Shown here in pieces: positions 1-4,871 of a stretch of DNA of 7,149 nt (position 1 is its first letter; each line of letters opens with the position of its first letter). The translations under genes were made by a program, and so were the position numbers. This DNA comes from Nitrososphaerales archaeon (GTDB lineage Archaea; Thermoproteota; Nitrososphaeria; Nitrososphaerales; UBA183). The notes beneath the pieces were generated by a model. It saw nothing but the letters and a program-made list of their open reading frames with translations. It was not told the origin of the DNA and did not search any database. The DNA lies in NCBI GenBank assembly GCA_030042335.1, contig JASHZW010000178.1:1-7149 (forward strand). The letters are read 5' to 3'.

Positions 1-126
1 GGTTCGAAGTTCGCCGACGACGAGCTCGTCTGTCCCGAGTGCCGCTCGGCGATCATGAACAAGGTAACCAACGCCAAGGGAGAGTTACTAGGCTGGGAGT
101 GCCCCAACTGCGGGTACCAAGAGTGA
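1..126 (+). CDS. C-terminal part of a zinc-ribbon protein (5' end outside the window)
   Basis: An open frame runs from the first base to a TGA at 124-126 and gives 41 residues. It contains CPEC (residues 11-14 of the visible part) and CPNCG (34-38), so the pattern is C-x2-C-x19-C-x2-C, a classic zinc ribbon that binds one Zn ion through four cysteines. The protein ends three residues after the second knuckle. No start codon is needed inside the window, so the gene is probably truncated by the window edge, although an internal ATG exists at 55-57. Zinc ribbons of this kind occur in transcription factors, ribosomal proteins and many small archaeal proteins. The visible part does not allow a family assignment. 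It lies 173 bases upstream of the next gene, and an AT-rich promoter region separates them, so it is probably not in the same operon. Confidence 0.7.
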   Translation, partial: GSKFADDELVCPECRSAIMNKVTNAKGELLGWECPNCGYQE

Positions 127-232
127 GGTGAGGGAGAGCGGTTCCCGGCTCGCAGTGATGTGAAGAACCCTGTTCTCGGGGGCGTTTCGCGTCGCAATAC
201 GCGCAAAAACAGGTGTAAAACCTCACCATATT

Positions 233-262
233 TTCTATATAGAATACATGAGAAATATTATC
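233..262 (+). promoter_or_regulatory. Putative promoter of the sixA-ppx-kinase operon
   Basis: This is the only AT-rich stretch between the zinc-ribbon gene and sixA. It has two TATA-like candidates: the 12-base perfect palindrome TTCTATATAGAA (233-244) and AAATATTATC (253-262). By the usual archaeal spacing of about 26 bases, the first would start RNA near 265 (leader about 35 nt) and the second near 285 (leader about 15 nt). No Shine-Dalgarno sequence precedes the ATG at 300. Which box is used cannot be decided from the sequence. Confidence 0.5.
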
Positions 263-302
263 TAACCGTGGCGCTTACTCGGCGAAGCGCACATTTCTCA
301 TG
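247..302 (+). repeat. Nested inverted repeats ending on the sixA start codon
   Basis: CATGAGAAAT (247-256) is a perfect 10-base inverted copy of ATTTCTCATG (293-302), whose last three bases are the sixA start codon. Inside it, GCGCTT (271-276) pairs with AAGCGC (285-290) around an 8-base loop; two more pairs (268-292 and 269-291) form if G270 bulges. The pair of repeats could be a DNA operator. Alternatively it could be an mRNA structure masking the start codon if transcription begins upstream of 247. The repeats are seen directly; any role is inferred. Confidence 0.5.
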
Positions 303-794
303 GAGCTTTTCATACTTAGACACGGGGAAGCCGGTAAGCGCGTCCCCGCCGCCAGCGGCGACATGGAACGTTCCCTGACCGTCTCCGGGAGGGAGGAGGT
401 CGAGCAAGTCGCGGAGTCCCTGACGGAGCTGGGCATCAAGTTCGACGTAATAGCGGCCAGCCCGCTGAAGAGGGCTTCTGAGACCGCCCGCATAGTCGCA
501 AAGGTGTTCAAGAAAGACAGGATCGTCGAGTTATGGGATGAGCTCAAGCCCGAGGAGGAGACAAGGGGGCTTTACCGGCGGCTCGCCAAGCAGAAGGCGG
601 ACGCCTCAGTCCTGCTCGTCGGTCACGAACCGTACCTCAGCTCGATGATAAGCGAGCTGATAGGAGGAGGACTGCGGGCCCGCATAGCTCTCAAGAAGGC
701 AGGATTCGCGCGCGTGGAGATCTCTACGCTGAACCCTCCCTCCGGTGAGCTGCGGTGGCTGCTCACGCCGCGCCTGGTGAAGAGGGTGTCTTGA
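300..794 (+). CDS. sixA: SixA-type histidine phosphatase (phosphoglycerate mutase-like superfamily)
   Basis: This 164-residue cytoplasmic protein has the short form typical of SixA proteins. The N-terminus begins directly with the strand MELFILRHGEA; R7 and H8 of the RHG motif are the expected phosphate-binding arginine and the catalytic histidine that is transiently phosphorylated. ASPLKRASETA (residues 53-63) supplies the second arginine (R58), and VGHEPYLS (107-114) supplies the second histidine (H109). The ending LRWLLTP (151-157) is typical of archaeal and cyanobacterial homologs. Bacterial SixA removes phosphate from histidine phosphotransfer proteins, but many homologs have no known substrate. 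No kinase or phosphotransfer protein is nearby. Instead the gene leads a cluster of polyphosphate-related genes, so a role in phosphoryl hydrolysis linked to polyphosphate is plausible but inferred. The ATG at 300 is chosen because it immediately precedes the core first strand. The next gene starts 13 bases after the stop. Confidence 0.85.
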   Translation: MELFILRHGEAGKRVPAASGDMERSLTVSGREEVEQVAESLTELGIKFDVIAASPLKRASETARIVAKVFKKDRIVELWDELKPEEETRGLYRRLAKQKADASVLLVGHEPYLSSMISELIGGGLRARIALKKAGFARVEISTLNPPSGELRWLLTPRLVKRVS

Positions 795-807
795 CCTGAG
801 GGCCTCG

Positions 808-2298
808 GTGATAGACCTCGGCTACAACTCGCTCAAGATGGTCAGCTACGACATCAAGAACGACAACTCGTTCCGCGCCTTCGACCAGAGGGGGGAGCTT
901 ACGCGCATCGGCGAGGGTCTGCACCTCACAGGATTCCTCGGGCAGGAGCCGATGGAGAGGACCCTCAAGGCGCTCAAGGTCCTGAACGAGGCGAACAGGC
1001 TCGAGGGTATCAACCAGGTCCTTGCGATAGCAACCTCGCCCATACGCGAGGCGGGGAACGGGGAGGACTTTCTTCACAGGGTTGAGTCCGAGACCGGGCT
1101 TCGCTTCCGGGTGTTGACGGGCAGGGAGGAGGCGCTCTTCTCCTATATCGGAGCCGCCCGCTCCACCTGGCTCCCCGACGTCCTCTTCTTCGACCTCGGC
1201 GGCGGCTCGCTCGAGCTGACCTACGCCCGCAATTTCAAGGTGAAGAAGATCATGTCGCTCCCTGTAGGTGCGCTCAGGATGACCGAGCTCTACGGCGGAG
1301 GCCGGGACAGGTTCGACAAGGACGAGTACGATGCCCTGAGGCGCAGGATACGAGAGCTCCTGCCGTCGCGGGAAGAGCTCGGGATTACCAACGAGACGGT
1401 CCTGATGGGGGTCGGCGGCACGGTGAGGGCCCTCGCCAAGTACGACCAGTGGCTGCGCAACTATCCTCTCAACAAGCTCCACAACTACGAGATCAGGGCG
1501 AAGTCGATCTCCTCGATCGCCAAGACCCTCAGGAAGATGAACGCCGGCAAAATCGCCAGGATCGAGGCGATGGGCCGGGACAGGGCGGAGAGCATCACCG
1601 CCGGTTCCCTCGTCATAGTGCTGCTCATGAGGCACCTCGGCTTCAACCAGCTGACGGTCAGCACACACGGGCTCAGGGACGGGGTCCTGGCGGAGTTCCT
1701 ACGCGACCCGTCTGCCTACGAGAACCAACCGCTGGACGAGGGCCGCACCAGGACCTCCCTCGCCGACTGGTTTGGGAGACGCAGCGGCACAGAGGAGTTC
1801 ACGAAGGAGCTCGCCACCAGGGAGATCATCACGAAGGAGGAGGGGCTGATTCTCGACGAGGCGATAGAGGGGTTCCTCGACATCTACCTCTCGACGAGGG
1901 CCGAGAGCATGTTCTACTCAATCCTGAACGAGGACAGCTTCCTCGACCATAGGGACCAGGTCGAGATGGCGCTGGCCTTCGTGAGGGCCAAGGCGCCGAA
2001 GACCTCGAACTGGTTCTACGAGCATTACAAGGCGTTCCTGAAGGACAAGACGAAGGAATCTGTCGACAAGCTCGCAGCCTTCATCCAGTTCGCCGAGATC
2101 CTGGAGCTCACGCAGTCCAAGGCCACCGTAAGGCTCAAGGGACAGAGACTGATGTTCTTCATCAAATCGTCCAGGAGGGACTTCCCGATGCTCCTTCTGG
2201 AGCAGGCAGCCGAGGAGCTCGAGGAGGCGACCTCGCTGAAGGTGCGAATCCTGCCCGAGCGCAGGCAGGTCCAGCGCGAGGTCTCGCAGGTCGTGTGA
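808..2298 (+). CDS. ppx: Exopolyphosphatase / pppGpp phosphohydrolase family protein (Ppx/GppA)
   Basis: This 496-residue protein has the ASKHA-fold signature of Ppx/GppA, enzymes that release terminal phosphate from inorganic polyphosphate (some also convert pppGpp). The visible motifs in order are: phosphate loop 1 DLGYNS (3-8); TSPIREAGNGEDF (76-88); LTGREEALFSYIGA (103-116) with the expected catalytic glutamate; phosphate loop 2 DLGGGSLEL (129-137); VGGTVRALAK (202-211); and GRDRAESITAGS (256-267) followed by STHGLRDGVL (285-294). Residues about 310-496 are a helical C-terminal region resembling the HD-like domain of long Ppx proteins, but I see no intact HD metal motif. The start is GTG at 808, preceded by GAGGG at 798-802; a stop at 778-780 closes the frame upstream, and no ATG, GTG or TTG lies between. 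This makes an unusually short N-terminus before loop 1. Loop 1 has tyrosine where GSNS is usual. The gene is 13 bases after sixA and 14 bases before the next gene, so co-transcription is likely. Confidence 0.88.
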   Translation: MIDLGYNSLKMVSYDIKNDNSFRAFDQRGELTRIGEGLHLTGFLGQEPMERTLKALKVLNEANRLEGINQVLAIATSPIREAGNGEDFLHRVESETGLRFRVLTGREEALFSYIGAARSTWLPDVLFFDLGGGSLELTYARNFKVKKIMSLPVGALRMTELYGGGRDRFDKDEYDALRRRIRELLPSREELGITNETVLMGVGGTVRALAKYDQWLRNYPLNKLHNYEIRAKSISSIAKTLRKMNAGKIARIEAMGRDRAESITAGSLVIVLLMRHLGFNQLTVSTHGLRDGVLAEFLRDPSAYENQPLDEGRTRTSLADWFGRRSGTEEFTKELATREIITKEEGLILDEAIEGFLDIYLSTRAESMFYSILNEDSFLDHRDQVEMALAFVRAKAPKTSNWFYEHYKAFLKDKTKESVDKLAAFIQFAEILELTQSKATVRLKGQRLMFFIKSSRRDFPMLLLEQAAEELEEATSLKVRILPERRQVQREVSQVV

Positions 2299-2300
2299 AA

Positions 2301-2306
2301 GGAGAT
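2301..2306 (+). promoter_or_regulatory. Ribosome binding site deciding the start of the first kinase paralog
   Basis: GGAGAT lies 6 bases before ATG 2313, a good match to the archaeal anti-Shine-Dalgarno. It favours ATG 2313 over the longer in-frame GTG at 2295, which overlaps the ppx stop and has no such site before it. Confidence 0.65.
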
Positions 2307-2312
2307 AGAACG

Positions 2313-3014
2313 ATGAGCACGCGTAAAAAGACACCCATGGAAAAGGAGGGCAGGCTGATCGTCGTCGAGGGGATCGACGGCTCGGGCAAGTCCACCCAGC
2401 TCCACCTACTGGACAAGTGGCTCCGCCACCTGGGGCTGCTGGTATTCAGCACAGAGTGGAACTCGTCGGAGGTCGTGAAGGAGATCACGTCCAAGGGAAA
2501 GAAGAAGGCCCTGCTGACGCCCACAACCTTCAGCCTCCTGCACGCCACGGACTTTTGCGACAGGTACGAGAGGAACGTCCTGCCTCTCCTGCGCGCGGGC
2601 TACTTCGTCCTCGCCGACCGGTATGTCTATACCGCCTATGCGAGGGACGCGGTCAGGGGCTGCAACCCCCGATGGGTGCGGAAGATATACAGCTTCGCTG
2701 CGAGGCCCGATGCTTCCTTCTACTATCACATCCCCGTCGACGTCGCGGTGAAGCGCATACTGACCGGCCGTCCCAAGCTGAAGTACTACGAGGCCGGGAT
2801 GGACCTGAACCTCAGCAACGACGAATACGAGAGCTACCGCATCTTCCAGTCCCGGATAATAGACGAGTACAAGTCGATGGCCTCCACCGAGGGCTTCCGC
2901 GTCATGGACGGGTCCCTGGACATCGAACTGCAGCAGCGGGCGATGAGGGAGCAGGTCCTCCCGCTCCTTCCGCCGGAGTTTCTTGCGGTAGCCAAGAAGG
3001 AGCTGAGCGCATGA
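2313..3014 (+). CDS. Thymidylate kinase-fold P-loop kinase, first paralog (candidate polyphosphate-linked kinase)
   Basis: The protein is 233 residues, near the usual dTMP kinase length plus a short N-terminal tail. It has an intact Walker A GIDGSGKST (20-28, K26), the DR motif in ADRYVYT (101-107), the strand RPDASFYYHIPVDVAVKRI (131-149) typical of the family, and a lid-like segment KYYEAGMDL (157-165). Missing are the REPGGT-like loop after strand 2 (here STEWNSSEVV, 46-55) and the AYQ motif after DR (here ARDAVRG, 110-116), which hold dTMP in true thymidylate kinases. An ordinary dTMP kinase function is therefore doubtful. Its place directly behind ppx and before a CHAD gene suggests a polyphosphate-related substrate. 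From memory, and not verified here, a thymidylate-kinase-fold protein beside ppx in Sulfolobales has been reported as a polyphosphate kinase. The stop overlaps the next start by 4 bases (ATGA), implying translational coupling. Confidence 0.8.
   Translation: MSTRKKTPMEKEGRLIVVEGIDGSGKSTQLHLLDKWLRHLGLLVFSTEWNSSEVVKEITSKGKKKALLTPTTFSLLHATDFCDRYERNVLPLLRAGYFVLADRYVYTAYARDAVRGCNPRWVRKIYSFAARPDASFYYHIPVDVAVKRILTGRPKLKYYEAGMDLNLSNDEYESYRIFQSRIIDEYKSMASTEGFRVMDGSLDIELQQRAMREQVLPLLPPEFLAVAKKELSA
2997..3002 (+). promoter_or_regulatory. Ribosome binding site of the second kinase paralog
   Basis: AAGGAG inside the end of the first paralog sits 8 bases before ATG 3011. It supports this start over the much longer upstream open frame, which runs antiparallel to no family match and simply shadows the first paralog. 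Confidence 0.6.
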
Positions 3015-3748
3015 CCGCCGCTACCCGGCTCGGCTCGGGCGAAAGGGGCCTGGAGTTCTACGGCGATGGTATCGCATACCTGAAGGACAGGAAGATCAAG
3101 GGGCGTCTCATCGTCATCGAGGGTCCCGACGGCTCGGGCCGCTCCACACAGGTCGACCTCATAACGGCGAAGCTCGAGTCGGATGGGCATGCCGTTGCGA
3201 CCACGGGACTCAAGCGTTCGGAACTGATAGGGAAGGGGATACTCGAGGCGAAGCAGAAGCTTCCCTTGGGCAAGAAGACCCTCACGCTCTTCTACGCCGC
3301 AGACTTCGCGGACCAGTTCGAGCACAAGATAATCCCGGCGCTCGAGGCTGGCTACATCGTTCTCGCGGACAGGTACATCTACACCTTGATAGCCCGCAGC
3401 ACCGTGCGAGGCATCGGAAGGCGGTGGTCCCACGACCTCTTCGGCTTCACCATCAAACCCGACCTCGTCTTCTACCTCGACGTCGAGCCAGAGGAGCTGT
3501 TCCACAGGGTCTTCCAGAAGTACGCGACACTGGACTATTACGAGTCGGGTGCCGACCTGGGCCTCTCCGACGACCTCTATGATTCTTTCGTCATGTACCA
3601 GAGGATGATGGCGAAGGAGTTCAAGAACATGGAGAAGAGATACGGCCTCGTCCCCATCAACGCGAACCGCCCCATAGCCGAGGTCAATGTCGACCTCCAG
3701 AAGAGGATAGACGCCTATCTCGGCAAGATTAAGCCTCCGCCGGCTTAA
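3011..3748 (+). CDS. Thymidylate kinase-fold protein, second paralog with arginine in Walker A
   Basis: This 245-residue paralog of the preceding protein has about 30 extra N-terminal residues. Shared features align without gaps around the active site: GRLIVIEG (31-38), then GPDGSGRST (38-46), LEAGYIVLADRYIYT (111-125), ARSTVRG (128-134), KPDLVFYLDVEPEEL (149-163) and DYYESGADLGLSDD (175-188). The Walker A lysine is arginine (R44, codon CGC), so ATP binding or catalysis may be altered. Like the first paralog it has no REPGGT or AYQ motif, so dTMP kinase activity is unlikely. The pair may form a heteromer with one catalytic and one modified subunit, or use different substrates; this is inference. 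The start ATG 3011 overlaps the preceding stop and has a Shine-Dalgarno sequence. The TAA at 3746-3748 lies within the promoter-like element of the CHAD gene. Confidence 0.8.
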   Translation: MTAATRLGSGERGLEFYGDGIAYLKDRKIKGRLIVIEGPDGSGRSTQVDLITAKLESDGHAVATTGLKRSELIGKGILEAKQKLPLGKKTLTLFYAADFADQFEHKIIPALEAGYIVLADRYIYTLIARSTVRGIGRRWSHDLFGFTIKPDLVFYLDVEPEELFHRVFQKYATLDYYESGADLGLSDDLYDSFVMYQRMMAKEFKNMEKRYGLVPINANRPIAEVNVDLQKRIDAYLGKIKPPPA

Positions 3749-3757
3749 ATCCATCCT
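3745..3757 (+). promoter_or_regulatory. Promoter-like box of the CHAD gene (TTAAATCCATCCT)
   Basis: TTAAAT is TATA-like and begins exactly 30 bases before the TTG start at 3775. That spacing would place the RNA start at or within a few bases of the start codon, giving a leaderless mRNA. The identical 13 bases recur at 4641-4653, also 30 bases before a start codon. The first bases overlap the stop codon of the second kinase paralog. Confidence 0.6.
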
Positions 3758-3774
3758 CTGCTGACCGTGCGAGG

Positions 3775-4605
3775 TTGCCAGAACGTCCGTCAAAGCGGGC
3801 TACCGTCTCCCCCAGGCTCCTGGCCGAGGAGCATCAGAAGGCGAGGGAGCGGGTGGCGCGCGCTCTTCGCGACTATCTCGGCGACCCGAGCGAGGAGAAC
3901 ACCAGGCTTCTCCGCGCGTCGGCTAGGAGGCTCCTGACGCTGCTGAAGGTAGTGCCGAAGTCCTCCCGCAAGAAAGCGATGAAGCGCACGCTCGACGGGT
4001 GCAAGAAGGTCCTGAAGGCGACTTCGAAGGTCCGTGACGTGGACATCATCGAGGAGAAGCTCTCCAAGCTCCCACGGGACCACATGTTGGAGCTTCTCTT
4101 GGGCAACCTCAGCGAGGAGAGGGAGGCTTTCGTCGGAGACACCATGAAGACAGCGTGGCGATTGTTCGAGATGGGCAAGGAGAACCCAGACCGAAAGGAG
4201 CTCCGCGGCGTCCACCGGTGGGTACGGAAGAGGCTCGCGGAACTGGACAGGGAGATGGCGCGCGAGCTGACCGTGGTCGTCAAGAACGAGGGAAAGATAG
4301 AGGAGCTCCACTCGCTAAGGAAGCACGCCAAAACATTCAGGTACGTTCTCGAGCTTCTCCCTTCGACGCGGGGTTCCGCGCGAGCGGGAGAGGTGCTGCG
4401 GTCCTGGCAGGACGTCCTTGGCGAGATAAGAGACAGCGACACGATGATCGAGTACCTCGGCAGGGCTCGCCAGCACAGAGCCGTGAGGGATGCCATGGCC
4501 GCGGAGCGAGCCCTGAGGCACGAGCGCTACCGGTCGTTCGTGCGTTCATGCTCGAGGGACTTCAAGTCCGGACCCTCCCTCTTGAGGTTCGCCGGCCTTG
4601 GGTAG
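3775..4605 (+). CDS. CHAD-domain protein (polyphosphate-binding helical domain)
   Basis: This 276-residue, strongly basic, alpha-helical protein shows the twofold repeat of CHAD (conserved histidine alpha-helical) domains, known to bind inorganic polyphosphate. Repeat 1 has NTRLLRASARRLLTLLKVVP (42-61) followed by KVRDVDII (85-92). Repeat 2 has LHSLRKHAKTFRYVLELLP (178-196) followed by LGEIRDSDTMIEYL (215-228). The repeat 2 histidine-arginine-lysine pattern is intact, whereas repeat 1 has asparagine/threonine where the histidine is usual. There is no CYTH catalytic domain, membrane segment or signal peptide, so it is a stand-alone CHAD protein probably acting as a polyphosphate-binding or targeting subunit. 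The TTG start at 3775 is chosen because it is the first usable start in frame, precedes the first helix, and is 30 bases from a promoter-like box. No Shine-Dalgarno site is correctly spaced. It lies 26 bases after the kinase pair and may also be reached by read-through. Confidence 0.82.
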   Translation: MPERPSKRATVSPRLLAEEHQKARERVARALRDYLGDPSEENTRLLRASARRLLTLLKVVPKSSRKKAMKRTLDGCKKVLKATSKVRDVDIIEEKLSKLPRDHMLELLLGNLSEEREAFVGDTMKTAWRLFEMGKENPDRKELRGVHRWVRKRLAELDREMARELTVVVKNEGKIEELHSLRKHAKTFRYVLELLPSTRGSARAGEVLRSWQDVLGEIRDSDTMIEYLGRARQHRAVRDAMAAERALRHERYRSFVRSCSRDFKSGPSLLRFAGLG

Positions 4606-4608
4606 GCC
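4594..4608 (+). other. Short hairpin across the CHAD stop codon
   Basis: GGCCT (4594-4598) pairs with AGGCC (4604-4608) around TGGGT; the stop TAG at 4603-4605 is within it. No T-run follows, so it is not a convincing terminator. It might mark or protect a 3' end, or be chance in GC-rich sequence. Confidence 0.25.
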
Positions 4609-4640
4609 TCCTGACGCGCGCCTCCGGGAGTCCTGAACCG

Positions 4641-4653
4641 TTAAATCCATCCT
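4641..4653 (+). promoter_or_regulatory. Promoter-like box of the eL38 gene (TTAAATCCATCCT)
   Basis: This is an exact 13-base copy of the element at 3745-3757, again beginning 30 bases before the start codon (ATG 4671). It predicts a nearly leaderless transcript. A GAGGTG at 4660-4665, 5 bases before the ATG, could serve as ribosome binding site on any longer read-through mRNA. Confidence 0.65.
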
Positions 4654-4670
4654 GCCTACGAGGTGGCCCG

Positions 4671-4871
4671 ATGCCCAAAGAGATCAAGAGCAAGGAAGAG
4701 TTCCAGAAGCTCTTGCCGTCCGCGACCGAGATACGCGTGGTGAAGGGAGGGGAGGGAGAGGCCGCGAAGATCAAGCTCAGGACCAAGAACCAGCTCTACA
4801 CCTTCGTTACCACCGAATCAGAGATCGAGACCTTCACAAAGGGCACCAAGACCCCCATCGTCGAGTACTAG
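4671..4871 (+). CDS. rpl38e: Large-subunit ribosomal protein eL38 (L38e)
   Basis: This is a 66-residue basic protein. It opens with MPKEIKSKEEF, matching the M-P-x-E/K-I-x-x-x-x-E/D-F start of eL38. It continues with IRVVKGG (21-27), then the central strand pair IKLRTKNQLYTFVTTE (34-49), equivalent to the KFKVRCSRYLYTLVI region of the family, and ends shortly after, close to the family's usual length of about 70 residues. eL38 binds 23S rRNA on the large subunit and is found in eukaryotes and TACK/Asgard archaea. The start ATG 4671 gives the expected N-terminus, whereas the open frame upstream is only a shadow of the CHAD gene. It has its own promoter-like box. Its TAG stop overlaps the stop of the opposing gene by three bases in the palindrome CTAG (4868-4871). 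The assignment rests on recalled family sequences, not on an alignment. Confidence 0.75.
   Translation: MPKEIKSKEEFQKLLPSATEIRVVKGGEGEAAKIKLRTKNQLYTFVTTESEIETFTKGTKTPIVEY

Noticed and set aside
188..203. CGCGT/ACGCG hairpin after the zinc-ribbon gene
   Set aside because: The stem is 5 bases and it is followed by an A-run rather than a T-run, so it is not a credible archaeal terminator on the plus strand.
127..299. Possible tRNA or C/D box RNA in the intergenic region
   Set aside because: A GTGATGT-like C box appears near 155 but no matching D box or guide spacing, and no tRNA arms or T-loop sequence are present.
160..378. 72-codon plus-strand open frame across the sixA promoter
   Set aside because: It has no ribosome binding site or recognisable domain, runs through the AT-rich promoter and overlaps sixA out of frame.
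763..1668. Long minus-strand open frame (301 codons) opposite ppx
   Set aside because: Its composition is that of a shadow of GC-rich coding sequence, it has no recognisable motif, and the plus strand encodes clear Ppx motifs throughout.
2417..3010. Upstream extension of the second kinase paralog
   Set aside because: The extension reads out of frame through the first paralog and matches no fold; ATG 3011 has a ribosome binding site and the ATGA overlap.
2834..3793. Long minus-strand open frame (319 codons) opposite the kinase paralogs
   Set aside because: No motifs are visible and it fully overlaps two well-supported plus-strand genes; it is a shadow frame.
4155..4670. Upstream extension of eL38
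   Set aside because: It is a frame-shifted shadow of the CHAD gene; ATG 4671 gives the typical eL38 N-terminus and follows a promoter-like box.
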